From: Desulfurella amilsii
Lineage (GTDB): Bacteria > Campylobacterota_A > Desulfurellia > Desulfurellales > Desulfurellaceae
NCBI RefSeq assembly: GCF_002119425.1
Contig: NZ_MDSU01000018.1
Span: 124,001 to 188,000, forward strand
Length of the DNA: 64,000 bases
Reading direction: 5' to 3'
The translations under genes were made by a program, and so were the position numbers. Shown piece after piece: positions 27,568 through 36,315 of the stretch. The notes under the pieces are model-generated. The model was not told where the DNA came from. It saw only the letters and a program-made list of their open reading frames with translations, and ran no database searches. Position 1 is the stretch's first letter. Each line of letters opens with the position of its first letter.

Positions 27568-27710
27568 CTTCGAAACACGATCAGAACCATCTGATCTATG
27601 GTCTGCAAAAACTGTAGTACCTTTATTATCTGTATAAATCTCTGTATTTTTGCCTTTGTATGAACTTCCACCTTTCTTAGTGTCAACAATGGTTGAGTCT
27701 TTTTAACTCT
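27568..27710 (-). pseudogene. DDE transposase fragment (IS5-like)
   Basis: On the minus strand the frame reads DSTIVDTKKGGSSYKGKNTE, then IYTDNKGTTVFADHR. The DST-V spacing, GKN-E and D-x-KG pattern is that of the catalytic middle of IS5-type transposases. Start and end are missing. Confidence 0.42.
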
Positions 27711-27826
27711 TTTGTGTTTTCTTAGATAGCAGTTTAGCTAACTTAGCTAACATTGATTCTTGCATAGTGTAAACCTACATAAAAAAAGTGTTTTTTGTTT
27801 ACTCTCACTTTTTCTTGCTTGTTTTG

Positions 27827-27884
27827 TCAAGTGCAATATTGAAATGCACCAAAATGCAATCTAAAAATGCGCCACTAATGGCAT
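27827..27884 (+). repeat. 58-bp repeat, left copy of an inverted pair
   Basis: TCAAGTGCAATATTGAAATG and what follows to ATGGCAT is present at 48558-48615 in reverse orientation with two mismatches. The right copy follows an IS21-like remnant, so the repeat is probably an IS21-type end. Confidence 0.7.
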
Positions 27885-28029
27885 TTTACGAAAGATTGCG
27901 CTGTAAACTAAAAAAATATATATTAAAAATCCTATCAGATAAGAATTTGTTAGATGCTTAGTTATTGACATGTTATTTTATAAGCCATTAAAAGCGATGT
28001 TTATGGTTGTCAATGTTGATTAAATTTGT

Positions 28030-28143
28030 ATAGTATTATACTGTAAACACCTATGAGTGTTTATAAGACTGGTATAGAGGAAGCAGCGTAAACGGGGAAC
28101 AAGAAATTAGAAATTTTTGAGTTGGTAAAAAAGGGACAGCTTA
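28030..28143 (+). repeat. IS3-type 3' end fragment (repeat copy 2)
   Basis: Holds the coding end for TPMSVYKTGIEEAA-like residues, then the conserved AGAAATTTTTGAGTTGGTA tail and GGGACAGCTTA. It is opposite in orientation to the copies at 25941 and 50600. Confidence 0.55.
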
Positions 28144-28307
28144 GTCTAATAGCTTTTTAGCCTAATATTTACTGTCTTACGCTTAAAAACTCAATTACCT
28201 GAAATCCTTCTAAAGGCTAGCTATGAATCTACTGGCTAGGTATTGCTACGCAAGTATCCACGCCTTATATAGTTAGAACAATTTCTTAAGTCACACAACA
28301 CAAAAAA

Positions 28308-28336
28308 TTGACAATTGACTTTTATTAAAATATAGT
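28308..28336 (+). promoter_or_regulatory. Sigma-70-type promoter of the symporter operon
   Basis: TTGACA at 28308 and TATAGT at 28331 with exact 17-base spacing, followed by GGAGGAGG and the ATG at 28372. Confidence 0.65.
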
Positions 28337-28371
28337 CATTTTTTGTGAGAAGAATACATGGAGGAGGTTTT

Positions 28372-29634
28372 ATGTTTAATTGGTACTTTAGGGCTAATTT
28401 GCCACTAAGGGTGCTTATTGGTTTGGTGCTTGGGGTATTTGCAGGTCTTATATTGAAAGACAAAGTAATTTATTTAAAACCGTTTGGTGAGTTATTTGTA
28501 AGGCTTTTAAAGATGATTATTGTGCCTGTGATTATATTAACACTTATTTCTGGTGCGTCAAACATTGAGCCTTCAAGATTGGGGAAAATCGGCATTAAGG
28601 TTTTTATTTATTATTTCATTGCTCTAGCTTTTGCAACAACTATAGGTTTACTCGCTGGAAATATTTTCGCTCCTGGTGCTGGTTTAAATCTTCAAGGGAC
28701 TCACCCTATAACATTAAAGCATCTTCAAGCACCATCGATTATTGATGTCTTGCTTAACATTGTGCCCACAAATTTTATTGAAGCTATGGCTAAAGGTGAT
28801 ATATTGCCAATAGTATTCTTTAGTTTATTGTTTGGTATCGCCTTGGCTTTTATTAGGGATAGTAAGAATGAAAAGCTTAAAGCATCAGCAGAAGTTTTGT
28901 TTCAAATACTCCATAGTTCCACAGAAGTAATTTTTAAAATGATAAGGTGGATATTAGAATATGCACCAATAGGTGTTTTTGCATTAATGGCTTATACAAT
29001 TGGAACGGTAGGTCCAAAAGCCGTAGGGCCACTTGCTTATGTAGTTTTGGTGGTATATATAGCACTAATATTCCAAATTATTATTTTTTATGGTGGTACA
29101 CTAAGCTTACTTAAGGTGAATTTTTGGAAATTTTTAAAAAAAGCTCAAGAACCATTTTTAATGGCATTTACCACAAGGAGCTCAGATGCTACACTACCTG
29201 TTACCATTGCTACAGCTCAAGAAAAAATGGGTATATCTGAAGCTGTTAGTGCTTTTACACTACCGCTTGGCGCAAAATTTAATATGGATGGTACAACTTT
29301 ATATGAAGGCGTATGCGCTTTATTTGTAGCACAAGCTATAGGCCTTCACCTAACCTTAGCTCAACAATTGATAGTTATATTAACAGCAATTTTGGCCTCA
29401 ATTGGCACAGCTGGCGTACCTGCTGCTGGTGCTATTATGCTATTATTAGTACTAAACTCAGTAGGTTTAAAAGTAGAACCCGGAAAACCAGAAACACTCG
29501 CCTATGCAATGATTTTTGGCATCGATGCGTTGCTTGATATGGCAAGAACCGCAACAAACGTCCTTGGAGATTTAACTGCCACTACATTTGTAGCAAAGCT
29601 TGAACATGAAATAGATATGTCAAAGTGGAGTTAA
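28372..29634 (+). CDS. Dicarboxylate/amino acid:cation symporter (DctA/GltP family)
   Basis: A 420-residue inner-membrane symporter of the glutamate-aspartate-C4-dicarboxylate family, driven by protons or sodium. Family hallmarks are the start LPLRVLIGLVLGVFAGL, the serine-rich hairpin with TTRSSDATLPVT (about residue 270), the NMDGTTLYEG segment of TM7, and hairpin 2 with ASIGTAGVPAAG. The MD-A-RT-x-N motif follows in DMARTATNVLGD near the end. The ATG at 28372 is chosen over an upstream GTG at 28345 because GGAGGAGG lies just before it. It is followed within 2 bases by a racemase and then a threonine-synthase-like gene, pointing to amino-acid import. Confidence 0.92.
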   Translation: MFNWYFRANLPLRVLIGLVLGVFAGLILKDKVIYLKPFGELFVRLLKMIIVPVIILTLISGASNIEPSRLGKIGIKVFIYYFIALAFATTIGLLAGNIFAPGAGLNLQGTHPITLKHLQAPSIIDVLLNIVPTNFIEAMAKGDILPIVFFSLLFGIALAFIRDSKNEKLKASAEVLFQILHSSTEVIFKMIRWILEYAPIGVFALMAYTIGTVGPKAVGPLAYVVLVVYIALIFQIIIFYGGTLSLLKVNFWKFLKKAQEPFLMAFTTRSSDATLPVTIATAQEKMGISEAVSAFTLPLGAKFNMDGTTLYEGVCALFVAQAIGLHLTLAQQLIVILTAILASIGTAGVPAAGAIMLLLVLNSVGLKVEPGKPETLAYAMIFGIDALLDMARTATNVLGDLTATTFVAKLEHEIDMSKWS

Positions 29635-29636
29635 AA

Positions 29637-30320
29637 ATGAAGACTGTGGGCATTATTGGCGGTATGGGGCCACTTGCAACAATAGACTTATACACTAAAA
29701 TTATTAAATATACTAATGCTAAAACAGACCAGGAAAATTTACATGTAGTAATTGATAGTTATCCGCAAATCCCAGATAGAACTAAATATTTAAAAGGCGA
29801 AGGCGAAAATCCTCTGCCTTATCTTTTGGAATCAGCAAAGAATTTAAAAAAAGGGTTTAATGTTGATGTATATTGTATGCCATGTAACACTGCCCATTAC
29901 TTTATTGATGAGCTAAGAAAAAATATCGATGCACCTTTTGTCAGTATAATAGAGTCTGTTTTTGAAGAGACAAAACAATATAACTTTAAAAAGTTAGGAA
30001 TTTTGGCAACTGATGGAACATTGCTAGGAAGAGTTTACCATGATTTTTTCGAAAAAAACGGTATAAAGATTGAAAATTTTGATGAAAAAACACAAAGCTT
30101 AATCATGAAAGCTATATATGATGTGAAAGCTAATTCAGTAAACTTTGGCGCAAAGGTATTTAATGAAGCTTTAGAGAATATAACAAAAAATAATTTTGAT
30201 TTATTGATAGCTGCTTGCACAGAAATACCGATTTTATTACCTTATAAACAATATGATATACAAATAATTGATGCAACGGATTGCTTAGCTAAAAACGTAG
30301 TAAAATTTTGTAAGGAGTAA
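29637..30320 (+). CDS. Aspartate/glutamate racemase family protein
   Basis: A 227-residue cytosolic Asp/Glu racemase. The start KTVGIIGGMGPLATIDLYTK and the two catalytic-cysteine motifs MPCNTAHYFI (about 79-88) and AACTEIPILL (about 189-198) are those of aspartate racemases, which invert the alpha carbon without cofactor. An upstream in-frame GTG at 29625 is part of the GTGGAG ribosome site, so the ATG at 29637 is used. It lies between the symporter and a PLP enzyme; together they may import an acidic amino acid, interconvert its enantiomers and break it down. The real substrate (Asp, Glu, hydroxyaspartate, cysteate) is unknown. Confidence 0.85.
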   Translation: MKTVGIIGGMGPLATIDLYTKIIKYTNAKTDQENLHVVIDSYPQIPDRTKYLKGEGENPLPYLLESAKNLKKGFNVDVYCMPCNTAHYFIDELRKNIDAPFVSIIESVFEETKQYNFKKLGILATDGTLLGRVYHDFFEKNGIKIENFDEKTQSLIMKAIYDVKANSVNFGAKVFNEALENITKNNFDLLIAACTEIPILLPYKQYDIQIIDATDCLAKNVVKFCKE

Positions 30321-30322
30321 AT

Positions 30323-31429
30323 ATGCTTGTTTGTAATGCTTGTGGTAAAAAGTATCCCTTAAGTGAACCCATATGGCACTGTGAGTGTGGTGGAGTATTA
30401 GACATAGAGTTTAAATCGGAATTAAATTTTGATATTATCAAAAAAAGGCCACCAAATATGTGGCGATATAGACAAGCAATACCCATTGATAACGATCATA
30501 ACATTGTGTCATTTAATGAAGGATTTACCCCAATTGTAAATTATTCAGTTAATCAGAAAGAAATTTTTTTAAAGCTCGATTACTTATTCCCTACCGGTTC
30601 CTACAAAGATAGGGGGGCGAGCATACTTATTAGCAAAGCAAATGAGCTTGGCATAAAGAAAGTTATCGAAGATTCTTCCGGTAATGCAGGCTGCGCAATA
30701 GCTGCTTATTGCGCAAAAGCAAAGATTGAGTGTGAAATATACGTTCCAAAAGATACTTCACTAGCAAAACTAACACAAGTTAAAGCCTACGGTGCAAAAC
30801 TAAATATAATAGAAGGTAATCGTCTACAAACAGCTCAAAAGGCGCTTGAGGATGCAAATAGCGTTTATTATGCAAGCCATACTTACAATCCATTTTTTTA
30901 TCAAGGTACAAAAACACTAGCTTTTGAAATTTTTGAACAATTGGATTTTTCAGTACCAGACTATTTGTTTATACCAACAGGTAATGGCACGTTATTTATA
31001 GGTGCTTATTTAGGTTTTACTGATTTGGCAGACAATGGATATATAGATAAATTACCCAAATTAATTGCAATCCAATCTCAAAATTGCGCACCTATTTTTA
31101 AACAATACAAAGAAAATCTAAAAACATCACAAAGAGTTACAGAGTTGCATACACTTGCAGAGGGTATAGCTATAAATGAGCCTCTCCGTGCAAATCAAAT
31201 AATAGATATCGTTAAAAAAACGCATGGAGATATTTTAACTGTAAATGAGCAGGAAATCAAAGATGCTTTAATTAAGCTTTCTTTGGATGGTTTTTATGTT
31301 GAACCAACATCAGCAAGCAGTTTGGCGGGTTTTTTAAAATATAAACCTACTACTAAAAGCTTAGTTGTGCTAACTGGTTTTGGTCTAAAGTCGAATGAAA
31401 AAATACAACATATCGTCGAAAACTATTAA
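30323..31429 (+). CDS. Threonine synthase-like PLP-dependent enzyme
   Basis: A 368-residue fold-type II PLP enzyme. A small zinc-ribbon-like N-terminus (CNACGKKY...HCECGG) is followed by the lysine that binds PLP in LFPTGSYKDRGASI (about 92-105), DSSGNAGCAIAAY, the phosphate-binding PTGNGTLFIGAY and the late EPTSASSLAGF. The zinc ribbon plus SYKDRG is the pattern of type-2 threonine synthases. The neighbours (symporter and racemase, no homoserine kinase or dehydrogenase) argue for a catabolic ammonia-lyase or related elimination instead. AAGGAG precedes the ATG, 2 bases after the racemase. It is the last gene before IS sequences. Confidence 0.82.
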   Translation: MLVCNACGKKYPLSEPIWHCECGGVLDIEFKSELNFDIIKKRPPNMWRYRQAIPIDNDHNIVSFNEGFTPIVNYSVNQKEIFLKLDYLFPTGSYKDRGASILISKANELGIKKVIEDSSGNAGCAIAAYCAKAKIECEIYVPKDTSLAKLTQVKAYGAKLNIIEGNRLQTAQKALEDANSVYYASHTYNPFFYQGTKTLAFEIFEQLDFSVPDYLFIPTGNGTLFIGAYLGFTDLADNGYIDKLPKLIAIQSQNCAPIFKQYKENLKTSQRVTELHTLAEGIAINEPLRANQIIDIVKKTHGDILTVNEQEIKDALIKLSLDGFYVEPTSASSLAGFLKYKPTTKSLVVLTGFGLKSNEKIQHIVENY

Positions 31430-31808
31430 ATATTACTTTCAACTTTATTTAAGTAATCTTTTGCGATTAAAGTATCTTATTGTGGATAATTTCTTTGTTA
31501 CTCCAACCCCACTTAACAAATTTTACACAAGAAATCAATTAGTAGAAAGCGGGGATTGATGTTATGCTTGATTTTGACACGAGAAGATTTTTTGATGTAT
31601 TGGAGTTTTGCTTTTGGAGTACATTTTGTGTGTCTCAATTAAGAATAGGAAGCTAAACACATAGGCTAATAAAACACCTATGAGGGCTTATAAGACTAAC
31701 ATGAAGGAAGCGAACGTAAATGGAAAACAAGGAATTAGAAATTTTTGACCTGGCAAAGGTGTACATGTATTTTAAAGCTATTTGTGTACCAAAAATCCAT
31801 TTGATAAA
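31430..31808. other. Gene-free stretch before an IS3 element
   Basis: No gene is seen. 31671-31757 is another IS3-type 3' end fragment (copy 3: AACACCTATGAG, then AGAAATTTTTGACCTGGCAAA) more diverged than the others. Confidence 0.55.
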
Positions 31809-31869
31809 GTGGACCCATTTGTCAAGACAAAAAATAGCATTTTTAAAGTTACAGTTTTGAGTCTTTGTT

Positions 31870-32600
31870 TTAGTTATTTCTACCAAAATATACCTCTGCC
31901 GGTGTCTTATTACCAAGAGACTGATGTGGTCTTTCCTGGTTATAAAAGCTCATATAGTTACTGATACCCTGTCTTGCTTCCCGAACACTCTGATAATCCT
32001 TAATGTACACCTCCTCGTATTTTAATGTCCTCCACAATCTCTCTGTGAAAATATTATCTGTAACCCTCCCTTTAAATTGTGACCCCTGATCAGAATTGAA
32101 GATATCCGGCATTCCTATAACAAATGCCTTCTCTAAAGCACTTATGCAGAAATCTACCTCAAAAACGCTTGATAGTTCCCAGGATACTACGTATCTGCTA
32201 AACCAATCCATGATGGCCACCAAATATATCCATCCCTTGCTTAATCTGATATAGGTTATATCAGTGCCCCAGGCCTGATTGCTTCTTATTGATCTCAATA
32301 TCCCTGAGCAGATAGTGGTATATCTTGTTGTCTGGATGTGGTTTGCTCAGATTGGGCTTTGGATAAATGGCTTCAATCCCCATCGGTCTCATCAGCCTCT
32401 GCACCCTTTTCCTGTTTACTAAGTAACCACTTTTGTTCAATGATACCGTCATCCTCCTGGAACCATAAAAAGGTGCTTCGTGTATTGCTCATCTATGAAT
32501 TGCATGAGCTTTAAGTCGTAAAGATCAACAACAGGGCTCATAATACACTGTCGATCTGGCTATGCCCAAAAGTTCTGCCTGTCTGGTTATCGTTATAGAT
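31870..32600 (-). pseudogene. IS3 transposase OrfB (frameshifted)
   Basis: The downstream part (31870-32298) has the DDE core: AWGTDITYIRLSKGWIYLVA, FSRYVVSWELSS, FNSDQGSQF and the C-terminal FYNQERPHQSLGNKTPAEVY. The upstream helix-turn-helix part (LNKSGYLVNRKRVQRLMRPM, IEAIYPKPN) is in another frame at 32261-32452. The N-terminus beyond that is further broken. The aspartates of the DDE triad are present, but no single frame spans the protein. Confidence 0.78.
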
Positions 32601-32633
32601 TTGTTTGCGTGGTCAATGAGCAATTTCTTCTCC

Positions 32634-33012
32634 TTAGATGTTAATTCCAGATTTTTTAAGCCAGTCAAGCTCGACCTTTAGTTGCCCAATCTGTCGGTAA
32701 AGCTCTTCTATAAGCTCATCCTTATCCTGTTCTGCCTTTTGCCTTTTCCATATAAATAACTCTGTAAGGCCATTGCTTGCTATGGCCTTACAATTCCTTG
32801 TTTGCCCAGGATGAACCTTAATATACAATATTTTTATAAAAACTCAAGTCTTTCTTCCAATTCCTTATTTGCCCAGGATGAACCTGATACTGACTTGCCA
32901 ATTCAGATGTGGTCTTTTCTTCCTTTATTGCCTCTAATGCTACTTTTGCCTTAAAAGCCTGGGGATAGTTTGCCCTCATTTTCTTCATGGACATCCTTCT
33001 TTTTGGCTTCAA
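32634..33012 (-). pseudogene. IS3 transposase OrfA (disrupted)
   Basis: The N-terminal helix-turn-helix piece at 32818-33012 (YPQAFKAKVALEAIKEEKTT, SELASQYQVHPGQIRNWKKD) ends early. A second frame at 32634-32828 restarts within a repeated VHPGQ segment and carries the leucine-zipper-like tail ELYRQIGQLKVELDWLKK. A local duplication or insertion separates them. Confidence 0.7.
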
Positions 33013-33142
33013 CTGTAACTTAACATACTGTCCGATTTTCTGGATCCATTATATGATACACAAAAATCATTTAAGCAATATTACTCTTATACGTAATATC
33101 AAATATTTTTAACATATAACGCAAGATCGATTTTGTAGAAAC

Positions 33143-33171
33143 TTGACAAACATTTATTCAAGGATTATTTT
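33143..33171 (+). promoter_or_regulatory. Possible promoter of the sigma-54 activator gene
   Basis: TTGACA, 17 bases, TATTTT. The predicted start of transcription would fall almost on the GTG at 33179, so the message would be nearly leaderless unless translation begins later. AAGGAT at 33160 could alternatively be a ribosome site. Confidence 0.35.
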
Positions 33172-33178
33172 ATAAAAA

Positions 33179-34696
33179 GTGGAAATAGAAAGCAAAAATA
33201 AACTTTTATTAGAACTTAATAATGCTCTTATTAGTAAATATGATCCAAAAGTATTCTCTAACACACTTGCTGAAATAATAAAAACAAAAGTTGCACACTA
33301 TGATCGATTTAGCATTACTATACTAGACCCTGAAGACACTTGTGTTAATTATTTCAATAGCCCCTATGGTATAGAAATTCCTGAAATTGATCAAAATAAG
33401 CGAAATTTAATGCAAGCGTCTCTTTCGCAATATGTTATTAAAAACAAAAGACCTTTAATAATCTATGATTTACTCAAATATTCTAATTGGCCGTCCGTTC
33501 CGCCAATGATAAAAAAAGGTCTTAAATCCGCAATTTCAATCCCTCTTATACATAGAGAAGCCCCTTTGGGTAGTATGCATATCTATTTTAAAAATGCCCC
33601 ATCAAATATCGATGAAATTTCTAATTTTCTTGTTGTATTTTCTAAACAACTCGCTCTCTTGATAGATAATATTATAATACACGCCAAAGACCAAGAAAAA
33701 ATTGATTTTCTAAGTAAACAGAATATTTATTTACAAAACAAAGAGCAACAAATGTATAAAATGAATAAATTTTACTTCACAAGCAAAAAAATGCGTGATA
33801 TTTTAAATTTTGTTAATAAAATAGCGATTCTAGATGTACCTGTCTTAATCACAGGAGAGACCGGGACAGGCAAAGACTTTTTAGCCCGGATTATACACTA
33901 TGATAGCTTGAGAAAAAATGGAATGTTCGTGAAAATTAGCTGCCCCGCAATACCTCAAAACCTTTTTGAAAGCGAATTATTTGGACACAATAAAGGTGCG
34001 TTCACAAACGCAACTTCTCAAAAAGTTGGACAGATTGAACTAGCGAACAATGGAACATTGTTTTTCGATGAAATTGGAGATATGCCTTTTACTCTACAAT
34101 CTAAGTTATTAGAGGTTTTGCAGGAAAAAATTATACATAGAATAGGAGATAATAGAACAATAAGAGTAAACTTCAGATTGATATCGGCCACAAATTCAGA
34201 TTTAGAAGAAAAGATTCGCAGAAATGAATTTAGGTCTGATCTTTATTATCGTATTAATGTATTTAATATCAATATACCGCCATTAAGAGAAAGAATTGAA
34301 GATATACCAATTTTAGTGGACAATATATCATTAGAATATTCAAAAATATTTAATTGTAAACCTCCAAAATTTACTGAATCGGCAATCAAACTTCTTCAGG
34401 AGTACAATTGGCCTGGCAATATTAGGGAATTAGAAAGCTTTATTTCTAAAGTCATTGTTATTCATTCTGGAAACAAAGTATCATCCAATGAAATAAAAAG
34501 CCTTTTTTCTAACAATGACAAGTTTTTTGAAAAGGGCAATATTACTCTAAAAGAATTAGAGAAGAACTATCTTTTAGATATTTTACAAAAAAATAATTAC
34601 AACATAAGCAAATCTGCAAAAATACTAAATATACCGAGAACTACACTGCAATATAAAATAAATAAACATAAAATTTTCTTACCAAATCAGAATTAA
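33179..34696 (+). CDS. Sigma-54-dependent transcriptional activator (GAF-AAA+-Fis)
   Basis: A 505-residue NtrC-type activator. The N-terminal GAF-like sensor (about 15-170) should bind a small molecule. The AAA+ domain has Walker A GETGTGKDF (about 226-234), the ESELFGHNKGAFTNA loop, Walker B GTLFFDEIGD, and the arginine-finger region FRSDLYYRINVF. A Fis-type helix-turn-helix closes it (NNYNISKSAKILNIPRTTLQ). The sigma-54 contact loop reads GAFTNA in place of the usual GAFTGA. The start is a GTG; no better in-frame start is seen. It lies directly before, and on the same strand as, the acid-catabolism operon whose leader has a sigma-54-like promoter, so it is probably that operon's regulator. 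Confidence 0.88.
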   Translation: MEIESKNKLLLELNNALISKYDPKVFSNTLAEIIKTKVAHYDRFSITILDPEDTCVNYFNSPYGIEIPEIDQNKRNLMQASLSQYVIKNKRPLIIYDLLKYSNWPSVPPMIKKGLKSAISIPLIHREAPLGSMHIYFKNAPSNIDEISNFLVVFSKQLALLIDNIIIHAKDQEKIDFLSKQNIYLQNKEQQMYKMNKFYFTSKKMRDILNFVNKIAILDVPVLITGETGTGKDFLARIIHYDSLRKNGMFVKISCPAIPQNLFESELFGHNKGAFTNATSQKVGQIELANNGTLFFDEIGDMPFTLQSKLLEVLQEKIIHRIGDNRTIRVNFRLISATNSDLEEKIRRNEFRSDLYYRINVFNINIPPLRERIEDIPILVDNISLEYSKIFNCKPPKFTESAIKLLQEYNWPGNIRELESFISKVIVIHSGNKVSSNEIKSLFSNNDKFFEKGNITLKELEKNYLLDILQKNNYNISKSAKILNIPRTTLQYKINKHKIFLPNQN

Positions 34697-34700
34697 TATA

Positions 34701-34749
34701 ATTTTACTGCCGAATTTTAGTCATAATAACTAAAATTCGGCAGTAAAAT
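34701..34749. repeat. 21-bp perfect inverted repeat (terminator or activator site)
   Basis: ATTTTACTGCCGAATTTTAG+T at 34701-34721 pairs perfectly with its complement at 34729-34749 around CATAATA. It begins 4 bases after the activator stop codon. Without a following T tract it is either a bidirectional terminator or, about 75-100 bases before the proposed sigma-54 start point, the upstream activator-binding site. Confidence 0.7.
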
Positions 34750-34796
34750 TAAACCTAGAAATTAGCTAAATGCTGTATATTAAGCAATTATTAATA

Positions 34797-34812
34797 AAGA
34801 ACAGATTTTGCT
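34797..34812 (+). promoter_or_regulatory. Probable sigma-54 promoter of the uxaA-tct operon
   Basis: AAGAAC, 5 bases, TTGCT, with the -24 G and -12 GC at the required spacing. It shares GAACA-ATTTTGCT with the flagellar sigma-54 promoter at 13401 but lacks one G of the -24 GG. A sigma-54 activator gene lies immediately upstream and the gene start is 37 bases downstream. Confidence 0.5.
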
Positions 34813-34848
34813 TATTAAATTAGCAGTTTATTAAAATAAGGAGGTACT

Positions 34849-35133
34849 ATGAGTGAAGTAAGGTTTCTAATCCACGGTTCAGCTGATAATGTCGGCGTTG
34901 CCACAGCTGATATTAAGGCAGAGGAAGATGTAGTTGGTTTGTACATGGATTCGCAAAAAACAGTAGAATTAAAAGCAGAAGAAGAAATTCCCCTTGGGCA
35001 CAAAATAGCTTTATGCGACGTTAATGTAGGAGATAGTATAATAAAATACGGGCACGATATAGGCAAGGTGGTTGTACCTATAAAAAAAGGTGACCACGTT
35101 CACATTCATAACTTAAAAACAAGGAGGTGGTAA
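34849..35133 (+). CDS. UxaA-type dehydratase/lyase small subunit (SAF domain)
   Basis: A 94-residue SAF-domain protein. It matches the N-terminal part of altronate dehydratase UxaA, with FLIHGSADNVGVATADIKA, LGHKIALCDVNVGDSIIKYG and the ending GDHVHIHNLKTRRW. In many bacteria this piece is fused to the large domain; here it is a separate gene 3 bases before the large subunit. The same split layout is found in (2R)-sulfolactate sulfo-lyase (SuyA) and in altronate/galactarate-type dehydratases. AAGGAGG precedes the ATG. Substrate unresolved. Confidence 0.85.
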   Translation: MSEVRFLIHGSADNVGVATADIKAEEDVVGLYMDSQKTVELKAEEEIPLGHKIALCDVNVGDSIIKYGHDIGKVVVPIKKGDHVHIHNLKTRRW

Positions 35134-35136
35134 GCA

Positions 35137-36300
35137 ATGGAATTAGAGAGAATATTCGCTTATAGAAGGGAAAATGGGAGAGTTGGAATAAGAAATCATG
35201 TAGTAGCTTTGTCTTTGGATGATATTTCTAATGCCGCCTGCGAAGCCGTTGCGGCAAACATTAATGGAGTATTAGCTCTGCCTCATGCTTATGGAAGACT
35301 GCAATTTGGCAAAGATTTAGAGTTGTTTTTTAGGACAATTATTGGGATTGGTTCAAATCCAAATGTGGCGGCCGCAGTTGTTATTGGAATTGAGCCAGAT
35401 TGGACCAATAAAGTTGTAGAAGCTATAGCGAAAACCGGAAAACCTGTATCGGGTTTCAGTATAGAGCGCAAAGGACAATTAAAAGCAGTTGAAGAAGCAA
35501 GCAGGCAAGCAATGAAGTATGTTGTATGGGCAAGCGGCTTAAAAAAAGAGGAGGTTGATTTAAAAGATATATGGGTATCCGTGAAATGCGGCGAGTCAGA
35601 TACAACTTCTGGCCTAGCTTCCAATCCCACCGTAGGCAACGTAATTGATAGGCTCACAGAGATAGGAGGAACTTGTTCGTTTGGCGAAACAAGTGAAATA
35701 ACAGGGGCAGAAGAAGTATGTAAACAACGTGCAATTTCTCCCGAAGTTGGAGAAAAATTCATGGCTGTTTGGAAAGAGTATAATGACCTTATAAATACAA
35801 ACAAAACAGATGATTTATCCGGTTCTCAACCTACGAAAGGCAATATTCGAGGCGGTCTTACAACCATTGAGGAAAAAGCCTTTGGAAATCTTCAGAAGAT
35901 AGGCAAAAAAGCTAAGTATGCTGGGGTATTGGACTATGCGGAAAGTCCTAATGGTCCCGGTTTGTGGTTTATGAATACTTCATCAGCTGCAGCAGAAGCG
36001 GTAACGTTATGGGCAGCAGCTGGATTTGTAGTACATTTATTCCCTACCGGCCAGGGAAATATTGTAGGAAATCCAATCGAGCCTGTTATAAAACTTTCCG
36101 CAAACCCGCTAACGTGTGCAACTATGAGCGAACATATAGACTATGATTGTTCACAAATTCTCAAAGGGAAGCTAACCATAGAGGAGTCGGGAGAAAGGTT
36201 ACTTAATATTATGGTGCAAGTATGCAATGGTCAGGTGACCGCTGCAGAATGTTTAAATCATAGAGAATTTATATTAACCAAACTATACCCAAGTGCTTAA
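35137..36300 (+). CDS. UxaA/GarD/SuyB family dehydratase/lyase large subunit
   Basis: A 387-residue catalytic subunit of the UxaA superfamily. Recognisable are GYRR-like [38 protein letters not shown] (UxaA has CGGSDGLSG-x-x-ANP), [29 protein letters not shown], and the C-terminal [20 protein letters not shown]. It would eliminate water (or sulfite, in the SuyB branch) from an alpha-hydroxy acid. Where UxaA and GarD have H-x-YGC, this protein has HAYGR, so one expected cysteine is absent. The following TTT transporter and tartrate-dehydrogenase-like gene favour a hydroxy-di- or tricarboxylate or sugar acid. Confidence 0.85.
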   Translation: MELERIFAYRRENGRVGIRNHVVALSLDDISNAACEAVAANINGVLALPHAYGRLQFGKDLELFFRTIIGIGSNPNVAAAVVIGIEPDWTNKVVEAIAKTGKPVSGFSIERKGQLKAVEEASRQAMKYVVWASGLKKEEVDLKDIWVSVKCGESDTTSGLASNPTVGNVIDRLTEIGGTCSFGETSEITGAEEVCKQRAISPEVGEKFMAVWKEYNDLINTNKTDDLSGSQPTKGNIRGGLTTIEEKAFGNLQKIGKKAKYAGVLDYAESPNGPGLWFMNTSSAAAEAVTLWAAAGFVVHLFPTGQGNIVGNPIEPVIKLSANPLTCATMSEHIDYDCSQILKGKLTIEESGERLLNIMVQVCNGQVTAAECLNHREFILTKLYPSA

Positions 36301-36315
36301 AAAGGAGGCGTACTT

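Larger units (their letters stand above)
27448..28307. other. Gene-free IS graveyard before the symporter operon
   Basis: The stretch holds repeat-element ends, an IS5-like transposase fragment (about 27568-27710), a 58-bp repeat (27827-27884) shared in inverted orientation with 48558-48615, and an IS3-type 3' fragment (28030-28143). No intact gene is visible. Confidence 0.65.
31809..33048 (-). mobile_element. Degenerate IS3-family insertion sequence
   Basis: An IS3-type element reading leftward. The ends are approximate: AGTGGACCCATTTGTC near 31814 and, inverted, AATGGATCCAGAAAATC near 33040. It contains two overlapping-frame genes, both broken. OrfA is interrupted by a partial duplication around GCCCAGGATGAACCT (32803-32817 and 32870-32884). 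OrfB is split by at least one frameshift near 32270. It sits between the racemase operon and the sigma-54 regulator. Confidence 0.7.

Noticed and set aside
31653-31916. An 87-residue minus-strand frame downstream of the IS3 OrfB
   Set aside because: It overlaps the IS end in another frame and shows no family features.
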